Positions 7,714-14,133 of a stretch of DNA of 14,133 bases are shown piece by piece (positions within the stretch are counted from its first letter, which is position 1; the number at the start of each line of letters is the position of its first letter). The stretch comes from Planctomycetaceae bacterium UBA2972. Its GTDB lineage: Bacteria; Planctomycetota; Planctomycetia; Pirellulales; Pirellulaceae. The stretch covers positions 1 through 14,133 of the forward strand of contig DEAW01000115.1 in assembly GCA_002348315.1 (NCBI GenBank), given 5' to 3'. Position numbers and translations under genes: made by a program. The notes below the pieces were generated by a model. That model did not search any database and was not told where the DNA came from. It saw only the letters and a list, made by a program, of their open reading frames with translations.

Positions 7714-7753
7714 TCCTCAAACTGTCCTAAGGTAGTCCTGAAACAGTCTCGAT

Positions 7754-7760
7754 AAAGGAG
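7754..7760 (+). promoter_or_regulatory. Strong Shine-Dalgarno (AAAGGAG) of the aldo/keto reductase gene
   Basis: AAAGGAG ends 7 nt before the ATG at 7768, the clearest ribosome-binding site in the window together with that of the ceramidase-like gene. It confirms the reductase start. Confidence 0.75.
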
Positions 7761-7767
7761 CAGTTGC

Positions 7768-8661
7768 ATGTTACCTACACGAACTCTTGGTCGAACTAAT
7801 CTTGCTGTTACGCAGCTTGGTTACGGCAGTATGGGTTTGCGAGGGCCCGCCACCTGGGGTGTCCGGGTTGTCGATGATCAGGCTGCCGACGCCTTTCTAA
7901 ATCGTGTGCTGGATCAGGGTATCAACTTTATTGATACTTCGCCGGATTATGGAGTGAGTGAAGAACGTATTGGCCGATTCATCAGCTCACGGCGAAACGA
8001 GTACTATCTGGCGACCAAATGTGGTTGCGATTATGTCCAGCACGAAGACCATCTGGAAGTCCTGCATACCTGGACGAAGGATGTACTGCAACGGAATATC
8101 GAGACCAGTCTCAAACGCATGCAAACGGATTATATAGACTTGCTGCAATTCCATGGAGGTGATGCCGAAACGATTGAACAGGCCGGGCTGATTGAAACTC
8201 TGTTGGATTTCAAATCCCAGGGTCTGATTCGCTATCTCGGTTCATCCAGTTCCTTACCCCATTTGCCCGGCATGATTGAGTTGGGAGTGTTCGATACATT
8301 CCAAATACCATATTCCTGTTTGGCTCCAAAACATCATGAATGGATTTCCCGAGCGAAGGAAACCGGCGCGGGAATCATTATCCGCGGAGGCATTGCTCAT
8401 GGTGGACCGGATGCCGAGATTGATCGCCCGGCATTGTTCGACGTCTGGTCTCAGGCTCAGCTTGATGAGTTGTTAAATGATGAGATGAGCAGAGCAGAAT
8501 TGATTTTGAGATATACCATCAGTCATCCGGGGTGTGATACCACGATCGTCGGAACGTGTAACGACAGTCATCTGGATGAGAACGTTACAAGCATCCGAAA
8601 AGGGCCGTTGCCAGCTGCTGTTTACGACGAAGTGACTTCCCGAGTCCAACGAGTTCTCTAA
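7768..8661 (+). CDS. Aldo/keto reductase family oxidoreductase
   Basis: This 297-residue cytoplasmic enzyme of the aldo/keto reductase superfamily probably reduces aldehydes or ketones with NADPH. It begins RTLGRTNLAVTQLGYGSMGL, the usual first strand. The catalytic tetrad is complete: D56 and Y61 in FIDTSPDYGVSE, K84 in LATKCG, and H129 in DLLQFHG. The barrel continues with QGLIRYLGSSSS (151-162), GIIIRGGIAHGG and a C-terminal SHPGCDTTIVGTCN segment that matches the nucleotide phosphate-binding region of the family. Length is slightly short of typical members (about 310-330) but no block is missing. It lies 54 bp after isocitrate dehydrogenase, which makes NADPH, and may be read from the same transcript, though the substrate is unknown. 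Its stop faces the convergent hydrolase stop across 35 bp, with no obvious terminator hairpin between. Confidence 0.92.
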   Translation: MLPTRTLGRTNLAVTQLGYGSMGLRGPATWGVRVVDDQAADAFLNRVLDQGINFIDTSPDYGVSEERIGRFISSRRNEYYLATKCGCDYVQHEDHLEVLHTWTKDVLQRNIETSLKRMQTDYIDLLQFHGGDAETIEQAGLIETLLDFKSQGLIRYLGSSSSLPHLPGMIELGVFDTFQIPYSCLAPKHHEWISRAKETGAGIIIRGGIAHGGPDAEIDRPALFDVWSQAQLDELLNDEMSRAELILRYTISHPGCDTTIVGTCNDSHLDENVTSIRKGPLPAAVYDEVTSRVQRVL

Positions 8662-8696
8662 GATCGGATCGTAATTCTTTGGCTAGGTTGTAATTA

Positions 8697-9632
8697 CTAC
8701 TTAGGCGGCGAGGTATACTTTCTGGCAAACCAGTACAGATGCTGAGCATTTTTGCCTGAATAGTAAACAAAGCCGCCATGAGAACCTGTTGGTATTCGAT
8801 GGAATGTAATCGGGAGCCCCGCTTCCTGGTAGGCTTTCACGATTGCTTCGGACTGATCGATCAGAACTGTATTGTCCTGTTCACCATGAAAGACCAGCAT
8901 GGGTGGATCGTCCTTGGTTACATGGTACTTAGCTGAAGCTTGCCTGGCGATTCTCTTGAGTTGGTCAGCTCCGCCCCCTAATAGGTTGTAAACAACCGAG
9001 CCTTCCTTATTAGCTCGAGATGGCTGTGTTTTACTGCGAAGAATGAAGTCGGTTGCCCCGTAATAATCAACCACGGCCTGAACCCTGGATGATTGATCAA
9101 GATTGCCCCCCACGTCGCCTTCCAGACTCCTGACTCCGCCGGTCGTGCCCATAAGCGCTGCCAGATGACCTCCGGCACTCGCTCCGCTAATTACAATTCG
9201 TTCAGCATTGTATCCGTATTGGTCGGCATGAGCGCGTAGCCAGCGGACGGCGCCTTTACAATCGTGGAGTTGGGCGGGCCATGTGGCAACGTCAACCAGA
9301 CGGTAATTGATGCTGGCGACTGTGAAACCATAATTTGAGAGCCAGGAGATAAAGATCTTGGATTTGCTGTGTTGATACCAACCGCCACCATGAATCCAAA
9401 CGACCAAGGGAGAGCCTTGTGGGTTTTTGGGGAGGTAGAGGTCGAGCAAAAGCTTATGCTCTCCGACCGAAGCGTATTCAACGTCTGTCACTTGCGTGCC
9501 AGTCAGTTTTACTTTTCCAATTCCTGTCTTGGTTTTAGGCTGCTTTTGTTGAGTGAACTCATCGACTTTTTGCTGAGCCGACGTGGCACTGCTAAGACAA
9601 ACCAACAGAATCAATGCTCTCACCGCTCTCAT
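8697..9632 (-). CDS. Secreted alpha/beta-hydrolase fold esterase/lipase-like protein
   Basis: From the ATG at 9632 this is a 311-residue protein with a short Sec signal (MRAVRALILLVCLSSATSAQ, cleavage near 19-20). The catalytic machinery of the HSL/BD-FAE-like esterase group is complete: oxyanion loop HGGGW (81-85), nucleophile S152 in GASAGG, acid D253 in HGEQDNTV, and H285 in GSHGG. LLLDLYLPKNP (61-71) before the HGGGW block is the usual entry strand. Such enzymes hydrolyse carboxyl esters, and in planctomycetes they are often exported and act on acetylated or feruloylated polysaccharide; the substrate here is unknown. The open frame extends to a TTG at 9665 with another ATG at 9644. The start at 9632 is preferred because GGAGAG lies 4-6 nt upstream and the resulting signal peptide is compact. 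It stands alone on the minus strand, convergent with the aldo/keto reductase. Confidence 0.92.
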   Translation of the reverse strand: MRAVRALILLVCLSSATSAQQKVDEFTQQKQPKTKTGIGKVKLTGTQVTDVEYASVGEHKLLLDLYLPKNPQGSPLVVWIHGGGWYQHSKSKIFISWLSNYGFTVASINYRLVDVATWPAQLHDCKGAVRWLRAHADQYGYNAERIVISGASAGGHLAALMGTTGGVRSLEGDVGGNLDQSSRVQAVVDYYGATDFILRSKTQPSRANKEGSVVYNLLGGGADQLKRIARQASAKYHVTKDDPPMLVFHGEQDNTVLIDQSEAIVKAYQEAGLPITFHRIPTGSHGGFVYYSGKNAQHLYWFARKYTSPPK

Positions 9633-9636
9633 CAAA

Positions 9637-9642
9637 CTCTCC
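9637..9642 (-). promoter_or_regulatory. Shine-Dalgarno (GGAGAG) of the esterase-like gene
   Basis: Minus-strand GGAGAG lies just upstream of the ATG at 9632 (6 nt from the end of GGAG). It decides between three in-frame starts (9665 TTG, 9644 ATG, 9632 ATG). Confidence 0.55.
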
Positions 9643-9857
9643 ATTCTCACCGTTCGAAATACCAATTGTACCGTTACATCCGGCCCCCGAGGTGTTTAGT
9701 TTATTTCGCAAAGTCGGTCGAAAGATCTGCAAAACGCTTTCCCGGAATCAATAATCAGACTTCGGCCGTCCGGCCTTCGCAATTTTATATCGTAAGCATT
9801 GGGACGCCGTCGTCCTTCAGATTATGGCGACTAAACTGCATTTTAGCGAAGGAGGGT

Positions 9858-9944
9858 TTATTTGTTTCTACGTAGTGTGGCGGGGAGTAGCAAAATAGCA
9901 ATCAGGAAGATGGTGAGTAACAGCAGGTAAGTAAGGAGTTTTGA
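9858..9944 (-). pseudogene. Possible remnant: C-terminal transmembrane tail of a lost membrane protein
   Basis: The minus strand carries 28 sense codons and a TAA, bounded upstream by stop codons at 9947-9945 and just before it. The reading is a run of Leu, Ile, Val-like and Ala residues (LLTYLLLLTIFLIAILLLP) ending in ATLRRNK. That is what the last membrane helix plus a basic cytoplasmic tail would look like. There is no ATG or GTG start in the frame, so it cannot be an ordinary small gene. It may be the end of a gene decayed by deletion, or simple chance in an L/I-rich frame. No upstream piece of the same protein was found. Confidence 0.2.
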
Positions 9945-10045
9945 TTATCACGATTGCACAAAGTGGTCGGCAACAACGTCAGCAAGATACTAAACTAGGT
10001 ATGCTTTACCTCGACGTCGATTTACAGAAGAACTGGCAATTGCAA

Positions 10046-11131
10046 ATGCTACGAACGTTACTGCTCAAGCGAATACTGATTTTATTTCTACTGCTCGCCA
10101 CAAGGTTGGTCGTCGCCAATGAAAATCAGGTGTTCACAGGCAAATTGATATCTGTCAATCTTGCCAAAAGTGAAATCGTGATAGAAAACGACAAACAGCA
10201 ACAATCGATTATCGCAGTCGCTCGTTCCACGAGAATAATTCATGGTGATCAAAAGGTCACTCTCATCACACTCTGTCCAGAACAGCAAATCGCAGTCAGC
10301 ATCGATTCATCTATCCCTGCTGTGGATAAGATTCGAATCCTCGGCGACAGAAAACTTCCTCCTAAATTACTCTATCCAACTTCCGAACTGGTCACGGTTA
10401 TTCGGGGAGATCTGCCGATTATCATTTCAGCCCCGCATGGTGGAAGGGAGGCGATCCCCGGTGTCCCCAAACGCAATAACGAATCAACACCAAAGTTTGC
10501 TATCAAGTCTGACACGAACACATACCAACTGGCCTCAACTATCACGGAACAGCTCGAAAAGAAGCTCAACGACAAGCCATGGCTTATCGCCGCTAAATTC
10601 CATCGCTCGTATCTGGATGCCAACCGCTCTCTGGAAAATGCGTTGGAGCATGATAAGGCGAAAGCCGTCTACACTGCCTACCACCAAGCTCTACAGCATG
10701 CCATTTTAGAAATAACTTGCCAGTATAAAACCGGCCTTCTCATTGATGTCCACGGTCAAAGTCGTCTGCCTGACGTGGTTTGGCGAGGGACACGCCGAGG
10801 AACCACTTTAGGGGGACTCGTGGATGATTTTGGCTGGGATGTGGTTGAAGGTAAGGACAGCCTCATGCACACATTCAATTTATTGGATTATGCCACTCAC
10901 CCTCAGGGGATGGATGCAAGTGAAGGGCCATTCGGAGGAGGCTTCATTACAGCAACATACGGGTACCCCTACGGACTCAATGCGATCCAGCTTGAATTTG
11001 GATATTCGTTTCGAGCCAATAAAGAAATCTATCTGAAAACGGCGATTGACACGGCGGAAGCGATCAAGCGATTTCACCAGCGTTATTTAACCAAAAAACT
11101 AGATTGTGAACCCGATGCTATAAACCGCTGA
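10046..11131 (+). CDS. Exported N-formylglutamate amidohydrolase-fold protein with N-terminal beta domain
   Basis: From the ATG at 10046 the protein has 361 residues. It starts with a Sec signal (MLRTLLLKRILILFLLLATR, core 4-19). Residues about 28-98 form a strand-rich segment (TGKLISVNLAKSEIVIEN ... QQIAVSID ... VDKIRILGD) resembling small beta-barrel modules often seen in planctomycete exported proteins. Residues about 117-347 match the N-formylglutamate amidohydrolase family, a zinc-peptidase-like fold: SAPHGG (H131), SDTNTYQLA (155-163), KFHRSYLDANR (H186, D191, R194), LLIDVHGQS (H236) and LNAIQLEFGYSFR (E317). Known members deformylate N-formyl-L-glutamate in histidine breakdown, but no hut genes are nearby and this one is exported, so another amide or peptide-like substrate is likely. 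The open frame continues upstream to a TTG at 9941; an AAGGAG there is only 2 nt from that TTG, and the extra residues would spoil the signal peptide. The ceramidase-like gene follows after 61 bp. Confidence 0.82.
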   Translation: MLRTLLLKRILILFLLLATRLVVANENQVFTGKLISVNLAKSEIVIENDKQQQSIIAVARSTRIIHGDQKVTLITLCPEQQIAVSIDSSIPAVDKIRILGDRKLPPKLLYPTSELVTVIRGDLPIIISAPHGGREAIPGVPKRNNESTPKFAIKSDTNTYQLASTITEQLEKKLNDKPWLIAAKFHRSYLDANRSLENALEHDKAKAVYTAYHQALQHAILEITCQYKTGLLIDVHGQSRLPDVVWRGTRRGTTLGGLVDDFGWDVVEGKDSLMHTFNLLDYATHPQGMDASEGPFGGGFITATYGYPYGLNAIQLEFGYSFRANKEIYLKTAIDTAEAIKRFHQRYLTKKLDCEPDAINR

Positions 11132-11180
11132 ATTGGCACACTCCCTGAAGTAGAATAGACAGTATTCCATTCTGATCATT

Positions 11181-11185
11181 GGAGG
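11181..11185 (+). promoter_or_regulatory. Shine-Dalgarno (GGAGG) of the ceramidase-like gene
   Basis: GGAGG lies 7 nt before the ATG at 11193 and confirms the start that includes the twin-arginine signal. Confidence 0.75.
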
Positions 11186-11192
11186 CTGAACT

Positions 11193-12590
11193 ATGCACAA
11201 TTCACCACAACGTCGAGAGTTTCTTCAACAATCGCTGGCTGCGGCCACGCTTTGGAGCCTGTTGCCTGATTCACTCAAGGCTGAAGAACGCACCAATGTT
11301 TCTCTCTCGCTTTCCAACTTCACCGTAGACATCACTCCTCCCAAAGGTCATTCACTTTGTGGAGGTTGGATCACTCCGGTCGTCGATGTAACCGATTCGC
11401 TGGATGCTCATGGTATTGTGTTACAGGGAGCCGGCAAACCGATGGTATTGATGGCGATCGACTGGACAGCCTTGTCTAACGGAGCTCACCTGCTCTGGAG
11501 AACAAAAATCGCTGAGGCTGTAGGAACGACACCTGAGAGAGTTGCGATCCACTGTGTCCATCAACACAACGCTCCATTCGCATGCTTAGAAGCACAGGCC
11601 ATCGTAGACGCTCAGGGCGATCTTCCTCATATCGTTCTTGAAGATTATCTACATGACTGTATCGATCGCATTGCTGAGTCGGCCAAAGACAGTCTAAAAG
11701 CTGCCGTCCCTGTTACGCACGTTGGTAAAGGGGAAGCCAAAGTTGAAAAGGTGGCATCCAATCGTCGTATTTATCGTGACGAAAATGGAGTCATCAAAGC
11801 GATGCGTGGCAGCAGCTGTAAAGATCCTAAAATTCGGGCGATGACCGAGGGTACGATCGATCCAATGCTAAAGGCTATTTCGTTCTATAACGGGAAAAAT
11901 CGAGTGGCCGCCATTCACTATTATGCCACTCACCCTATGAGTTATTACGGTGATGGTCTAGTGACAAGCGATTTTGTCGGAATCGCCCGCAAACGCCTGC
12001 AACAGGAAGACGCGAGTTGCCATCACATCTATTTCACCGGAGCAGCTGGCAATGTCTCAGCAGGAAAATACAACGATGGAAGTCACCCGGTTCGTCCTGT
12101 CCTCGCTCAACGCATCTACGACGGTATGACCAGGGCTCTTGAGAATACCGAAATTTCAAGCGTGAAATCGGTTAGCTGGCGAAGCATCGAAATGCTGCCT
12201 GAAGTCCGTAGCTCTTTCAACAAAGAAGATTTGATGAAAGTCATCTCCAACAAAGAAGGAGCTGTTGTAAGTAGAAATCGCCCATCGTATATGCTGGCCT
12301 GGCTAAATCGTGTTGAGCGAAAACAGCCCATCATTCTCAGCTCACTGGGCATCAATGACATCTCAACCATTCATTTACCTGCCGAATCTTTCATCGAATA
12401 TCAACTGCGAGCTCAAAAGCTAGCTCCGGATACATTCGTCGCAACGGCTGCCTACGGAGACGGGGGCCCGTGGTATCTACCTGTTAAAGAGGAGTATCCC
12501 GCTCAGGGGTATGAAGTGCGCGTTGCATTTTGTGAACCATCGGTCGACGACGTAATGACCGCTGGCATTAAGAAACTTTTAGGCGTCTAA
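11193..12590 (+). CDS. Tat-exported neutral/alkaline ceramidase-like protein
   Basis: This 465-residue protein begins QRREFLQQSLAAATLWSLL, a twin-arginine signal (RR at 7-8), so it is probably exported folded, perhaps already carrying metal. The mature part resembles the N-terminal domain of neutral/alkaline (non-lysosomal) ceramidases, zinc enzymes that split the amide of ceramide. Visible matches are FTVDITPPKGHSLCGGW (43-59), the histidine cluster HCVHQHNAP (120-128), and IHYYATHPMSYYG (241-253) with H247. Next come FTGAAGNVSAGKYND (281-295), LPAESF (395-400), corresponding to the family's PGE-type glutamate region, and GYEVR (439-443), which may hold the tyrosine region. It is shorter than bacterial ceramidases (about 650 residues) and lacks their C-terminal immunoglobulin-like domain. 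That is normal for the many planctomycete homologues, whose substrates are not known. True ceramidase activity is therefore inference. The stop is 4 bp before the start of the dehydrogenase-like gene, so the two are cotranscribed and probably translationally coupled. Confidence 0.82.
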   Translation: MHNSPQRREFLQQSLAAATLWSLLPDSLKAEERTNVSLSLSNFTVDITPPKGHSLCGGWITPVVDVTDSLDAHGIVLQGAGKPMVLMAIDWTALSNGAHLLWRTKIAEAVGTTPERVAIHCVHQHNAPFACLEAQAIVDAQGDLPHIVLEDYLHDCIDRIAESAKDSLKAAVPVTHVGKGEAKVEKVASNRRIYRDENGVIKAMRGSSCKDPKIRAMTEGTIDPMLKAISFYNGKNRVAAIHYYATHPMSYYGDGLVTSDFVGIARKRLQQEDASCHHIYFTGAAGNVSAGKYNDGSHPVRPVLAQRIYDGMTRALENTEISSVKSVSWRSIEMLPEVRSSFNKEDLMKVISNKEGAVVSRNRPSYMLAWLNRVERKQPIILSSLGINDISTIHLPAESFIEYQLRAQKLAPDTFVATAAYGDGGPWYLPVKEEYPAQGYEVRVAFCEPSVDDVMTAGIKKLLGV

Positions 12591-12594
12591 ATTC

Positions 12595-14133
12595 ATGACA
12601 TCTCTGATTCGCACTCTGGCAATCGCACAATTGCTCCTTGCCTTACCTATCACTATGGCTACCGCACAGGATGAACGTGTCGTCACGGAAGCGGATATGC
12701 CTCGCATCCCTCATACAGAGGTAAAAGATGTGCTATCCACTTTCAAGGTCGCTGATGGTTTTGACCTGGAATTGGTTGCCGCCGAGCCACTGGTCTCAGA
12801 TCCTGTAGCAGCCTGTTTTGATGCTCAGGGCCGGATGTTCGTCGCCGAAATGCACGGTTACCCTTTCTCTCAGGAGCCCACTCAGCTTAATCCCGACGGT
12901 GGTGGACTCAAAGATGCCGGGATTATCCGTATGTTGGAGGACACGGATGGCGACGGCACGATGGATCGGAGTTTCGTGTTCGCTGACAAACTGAGTTGGC
13001 CAACATCCGTTCTGCCTTATGACGGAGGGATCTTTGTCATGGCACCAAAGTATCTGTATTACCTCAAGGATACTGACGGAGACAATCAAGCCGATGTTCG
13101 AGAGATCGTTCTGGAAGGGTTTGGTCGAAATAATGTGCAGTCGGTTGCCAATGGTTTAATTTGGGGGCTGGATAACAAGATCTACTTCGCAGCTGGAAGG
13201 AATCCCAAAACGTTGCTGCATCGCGGTGACCCACTTTTTCCCGTGAGCGGTGCTGACCTACGCTTCGACCCACGGACCGAAGAATTTGAACTGGCAACCG
13301 GGGGAGTGCAATTTGGCCATTCACGTGATATCTGGGGAACTCGCTTTGTCTGCAGTAACAGCAACCACATGCAACAAATCGTCCATCCGCAACATTACAT
13401 TACTCGAAATCCCTATCTGGTTGCTTCCGGGATGATTCGAAGTATCGCCACCGACGGCGCCAGTGCTCGAGTCTTCCGATTAAGTCCCCCCGAACCGTGG
13501 CGTATTGTGCGTCAAAAATGGCGTGCTTTAGATAAAGGCTATCGCTTAGTCATCAACGATGATGGTGGCTGGGAATTCATTCCTCTCGATCCGTCCAAAC
13601 CTGCTGGTGTCGTCCCGACCGAATACCCTGTCGGATTCTTCACGTCGGCAACTGGTATCACTCTGTATTCCGGCGACGCCTATCCGGCCAAATACCTTGG
13701 CGATGCTTTCGTTGGAGATGTCGGTGGTAATCTGGTCCATCGAAAGAATGTGAATTCCAACGGGCATATCTATACCAGTAAGCGAGCTGATGAAGGCGTG
13801 GAGTTTATTCAATCTAAAGACAACTGGTTTCGCCCGGTCAATTTCCTAAACGCTCCGGACGGTACCCTCTACGTGCTGGATATGTATCGGGAAACAGTTG
13901 AGCATCCCTATTCCATTCCTCAGGAGATCAAAAAATTTCTGCATCTAACGAGTGGTAAAGACCGAGGGCGAATCTATCGGGTTGTTCGTGAAGACATGAA
14001 CATTCGCAAACCAGTCAATCTTGATGCTATGACCAATGCTGAGTTGGTGAACGAGTTGTCATCATCCAATGGCTGGAATCGTGATACAGCACAACGACTG
14101 CTGGTCGAACGAGATGACAAGACTGTTCAAAGC
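12595..14133 (+). CDS. PVC-type membrane-bound dehydrogenase-like protein, N-terminal part (runs off right edge)
   Basis: An open frame of 513 codons runs from the ATG at 12595 to the window edge without a stop. It begins with a Sec signal (MTSLIRTLAIAQLLLALPIT, cleavage after ATA near residue 24). FKVADGFDLELVAAEPLVSDPVA and then DAQGRMFVAEMHGYP (76-90) are the hallmark start of the 'putative membrane-bound dehydrogenase' family of Planctomycetota and Verrucomicrobiota. A beta-propeller of NHL/sugar-dehydrogenase type follows. It has two Asp-rich, calcium-loop-like stretches (DTDGDGTMD near 117, DTDGDNQAD near 160), GGVQFGHSRDIWG, and APDGTLYVLDMYRETVEHP (about 420-438) followed by GKDRGRIYRVV. 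From about residue 478 (NAELVNELSSSNGWNRDTAQRLL) the HEAT-repeat part begins. In full-length relatives a C-terminal cytochrome c-like CxxCH domain usually follows; it would lie beyond this window and cannot be checked. The role is probably an electron-transferring oxidation outside the cytoplasm; the substrate is unknown. There is no strong Shine-Dalgarno; translation is likely coupled to the preceding gene. Confidence 0.88.
   Translation, partial: MTSLIRTLAIAQLLLALPITMATAQDERVVTEADMPRIPHTEVKDVLSTFKVADGFDLELVAAEPLVSDPVAACFDAQGRMFVAEMHGYPFSQEPTQLNPDGGGLKDAGIIRMLEDTDGDGTMDRSFVFADKLSWPTSVLPYDGGIFVMAPKYLYYLKDTDGDNQADVREIVLEGFGRNNVQSVANGLIWGLDNKIYFAAGRNPKTLLHRGDPLFPVSGADLRFDPRTEEFELATGGVQFGHSRDIWGTRFVCSNSNHMQQIVHPQHYITRNPYLVASGMIRSIATDGASARVFRLSPPEPWRIVRQKWRALDKGYRLVINDDGGWEFIPLDPSKPAGVVPTEYPVGFFTSATGITLYSGDAYPAKYLGDAFVGDVGGNLVHRKNVNSNGHIYTSKRADEGVEFIQSKDNWFRPVNFLNAPDGTLYVLDMYRETVEHPYSIPQEIKKFLHLTSGKDRGRIYRVVREDMNIRKPVNLDAMTNAELVNELSSSNGWNRDTAQRLLVERDDKTVQS

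Larger units (their letters stand above)
9633..10045. other. Gene-poor divergent spacer between esterase and formylglutamate-amidohydrolase-like genes
   Basis: About 410 bp with no convincing intact gene. It should hold the esterase promoter (minus) and the promoter of the three-gene plus-strand run. A small perfect hairpin, GGACG (9802-9806) CCGT CGTCC (9811-9815), and a GC-rich patch at 9763-9780 with two GGCC arms (9764-9767, 9772-9775) are visible. On the minus strand, 9944-9858 reads as a short hydrophobic peptide tail, listed separately. A plus-strand open frame crossing from inside the esterase gene to 9875 has no recognisable protein features. Confidence 0.5.

Noticed and set aside
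7707..7747. Three near-copies of GTCCTA(A/G) and an ACTGT/ACAGT inverted repeat after isocitrate dehydrogenase
   Set aside because: The repeats are 5-7 bp, irregularly spaced and partly inside the stop codon region. There is no T run and no convincing terminator fold.
9369..9875. Plus-strand 168-codon frame spanning the 5' half of the esterase gene and part of the spacer
   Set aside because: It is antisense to the esterase N-terminal region with its signal peptide, its composition is odd (many S, R, H, Q), and no motif is seen.
9941..10045. Extended N-terminus of the formylglutamate-amidohydrolase-like protein from TTG at 9941
   Set aside because: The upstream AAGGAG is only 2 nt from the TTG, and the added residues are polar and would bury a good signal peptide starting at the ATG at 10046.
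1..14133. A defence, CRISPR, toxin-antitoxin or mobile-element system
   Set aside because: No nuclease, transposase, integrase, reverse transcriptase, small paired genes or regularly spaced direct repeats are visible; all genes fit ordinary planctomycete housekeeping or envelope families.

Overview
The window looks like a chromosomal segment of a planctomycete (Planctomycetota). Three family-level signs point there. The secreted PQQ-like beta-propeller has the phylum-typical start DWSQWLG..RDGVW. The right end holds the N-terminal part of a 'membrane-bound dehydrogenase'/PVC-type protein. Most genes encode exported proteins (lipoprotein, Sec and Tat signals). Base composition is moderate, and genus cannot be decided from sequence alone. 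There are no rRNA or tRNA genes, CRISPR arrays, transposases or phage genes that I can see.

Layout, left to right. A type IV prepilin-like gene runs off the left edge on the minus strand. A 367-bp divergent spacer with a perfect palindrome separates it from a plus-strand PQQ-like beta-propeller gene (520-1917). That gene ends only 8 bp from a convergent minus-strand pair: an ankyrin-repeat lipoprotein (5328-4438), then an 819-residue acyltransferase-3 membrane protein (4385-1926). The acyltransferase domain is split by a large ankyrin-repeat insert. Divergent from this pair is a monomeric NADP-dependent isocitrate dehydrogenase (5494-7713), followed by an aldo/keto reductase (7768-8661). A secreted alpha/beta-hydrolase (9632-8697, minus) converges on the reductase. 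After a gene-poor spacer of about 410 bp comes a plus-strand run of three exported proteins: an N-formylglutamate-amidohydrolase-fold protein (10046-11131), a Tat-exported neutral-ceramidase-like protein (11193-12590), and, four bases later, the N-terminal 513 residues of a PVC-type membrane-bound dehydrogenase (12595 to the right edge).

Functional reading. Isocitrate dehydrogenase is the one clear central-metabolism gene; it makes 2-oxoglutarate and NADPH. The other genes mostly suggest handling of envelope or extracellular material: acyl transfer, ester and amide hydrolysis, and possibly redox chemistry on the outer face of the cytoplasmic membrane. The ceramidase-like and dehydrogenase genes are almost certainly cotranscribed. 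The most unusual feature is the ankyrin pair: two adjacent same-strand genes built from similar ankyrin modules of about 90-100 residues. One is a predicted lipoprotein. The other carries three modules in a loop inside a multi-pass acyltransferase, and topology suggests that loop is also outside the cytoplasm.
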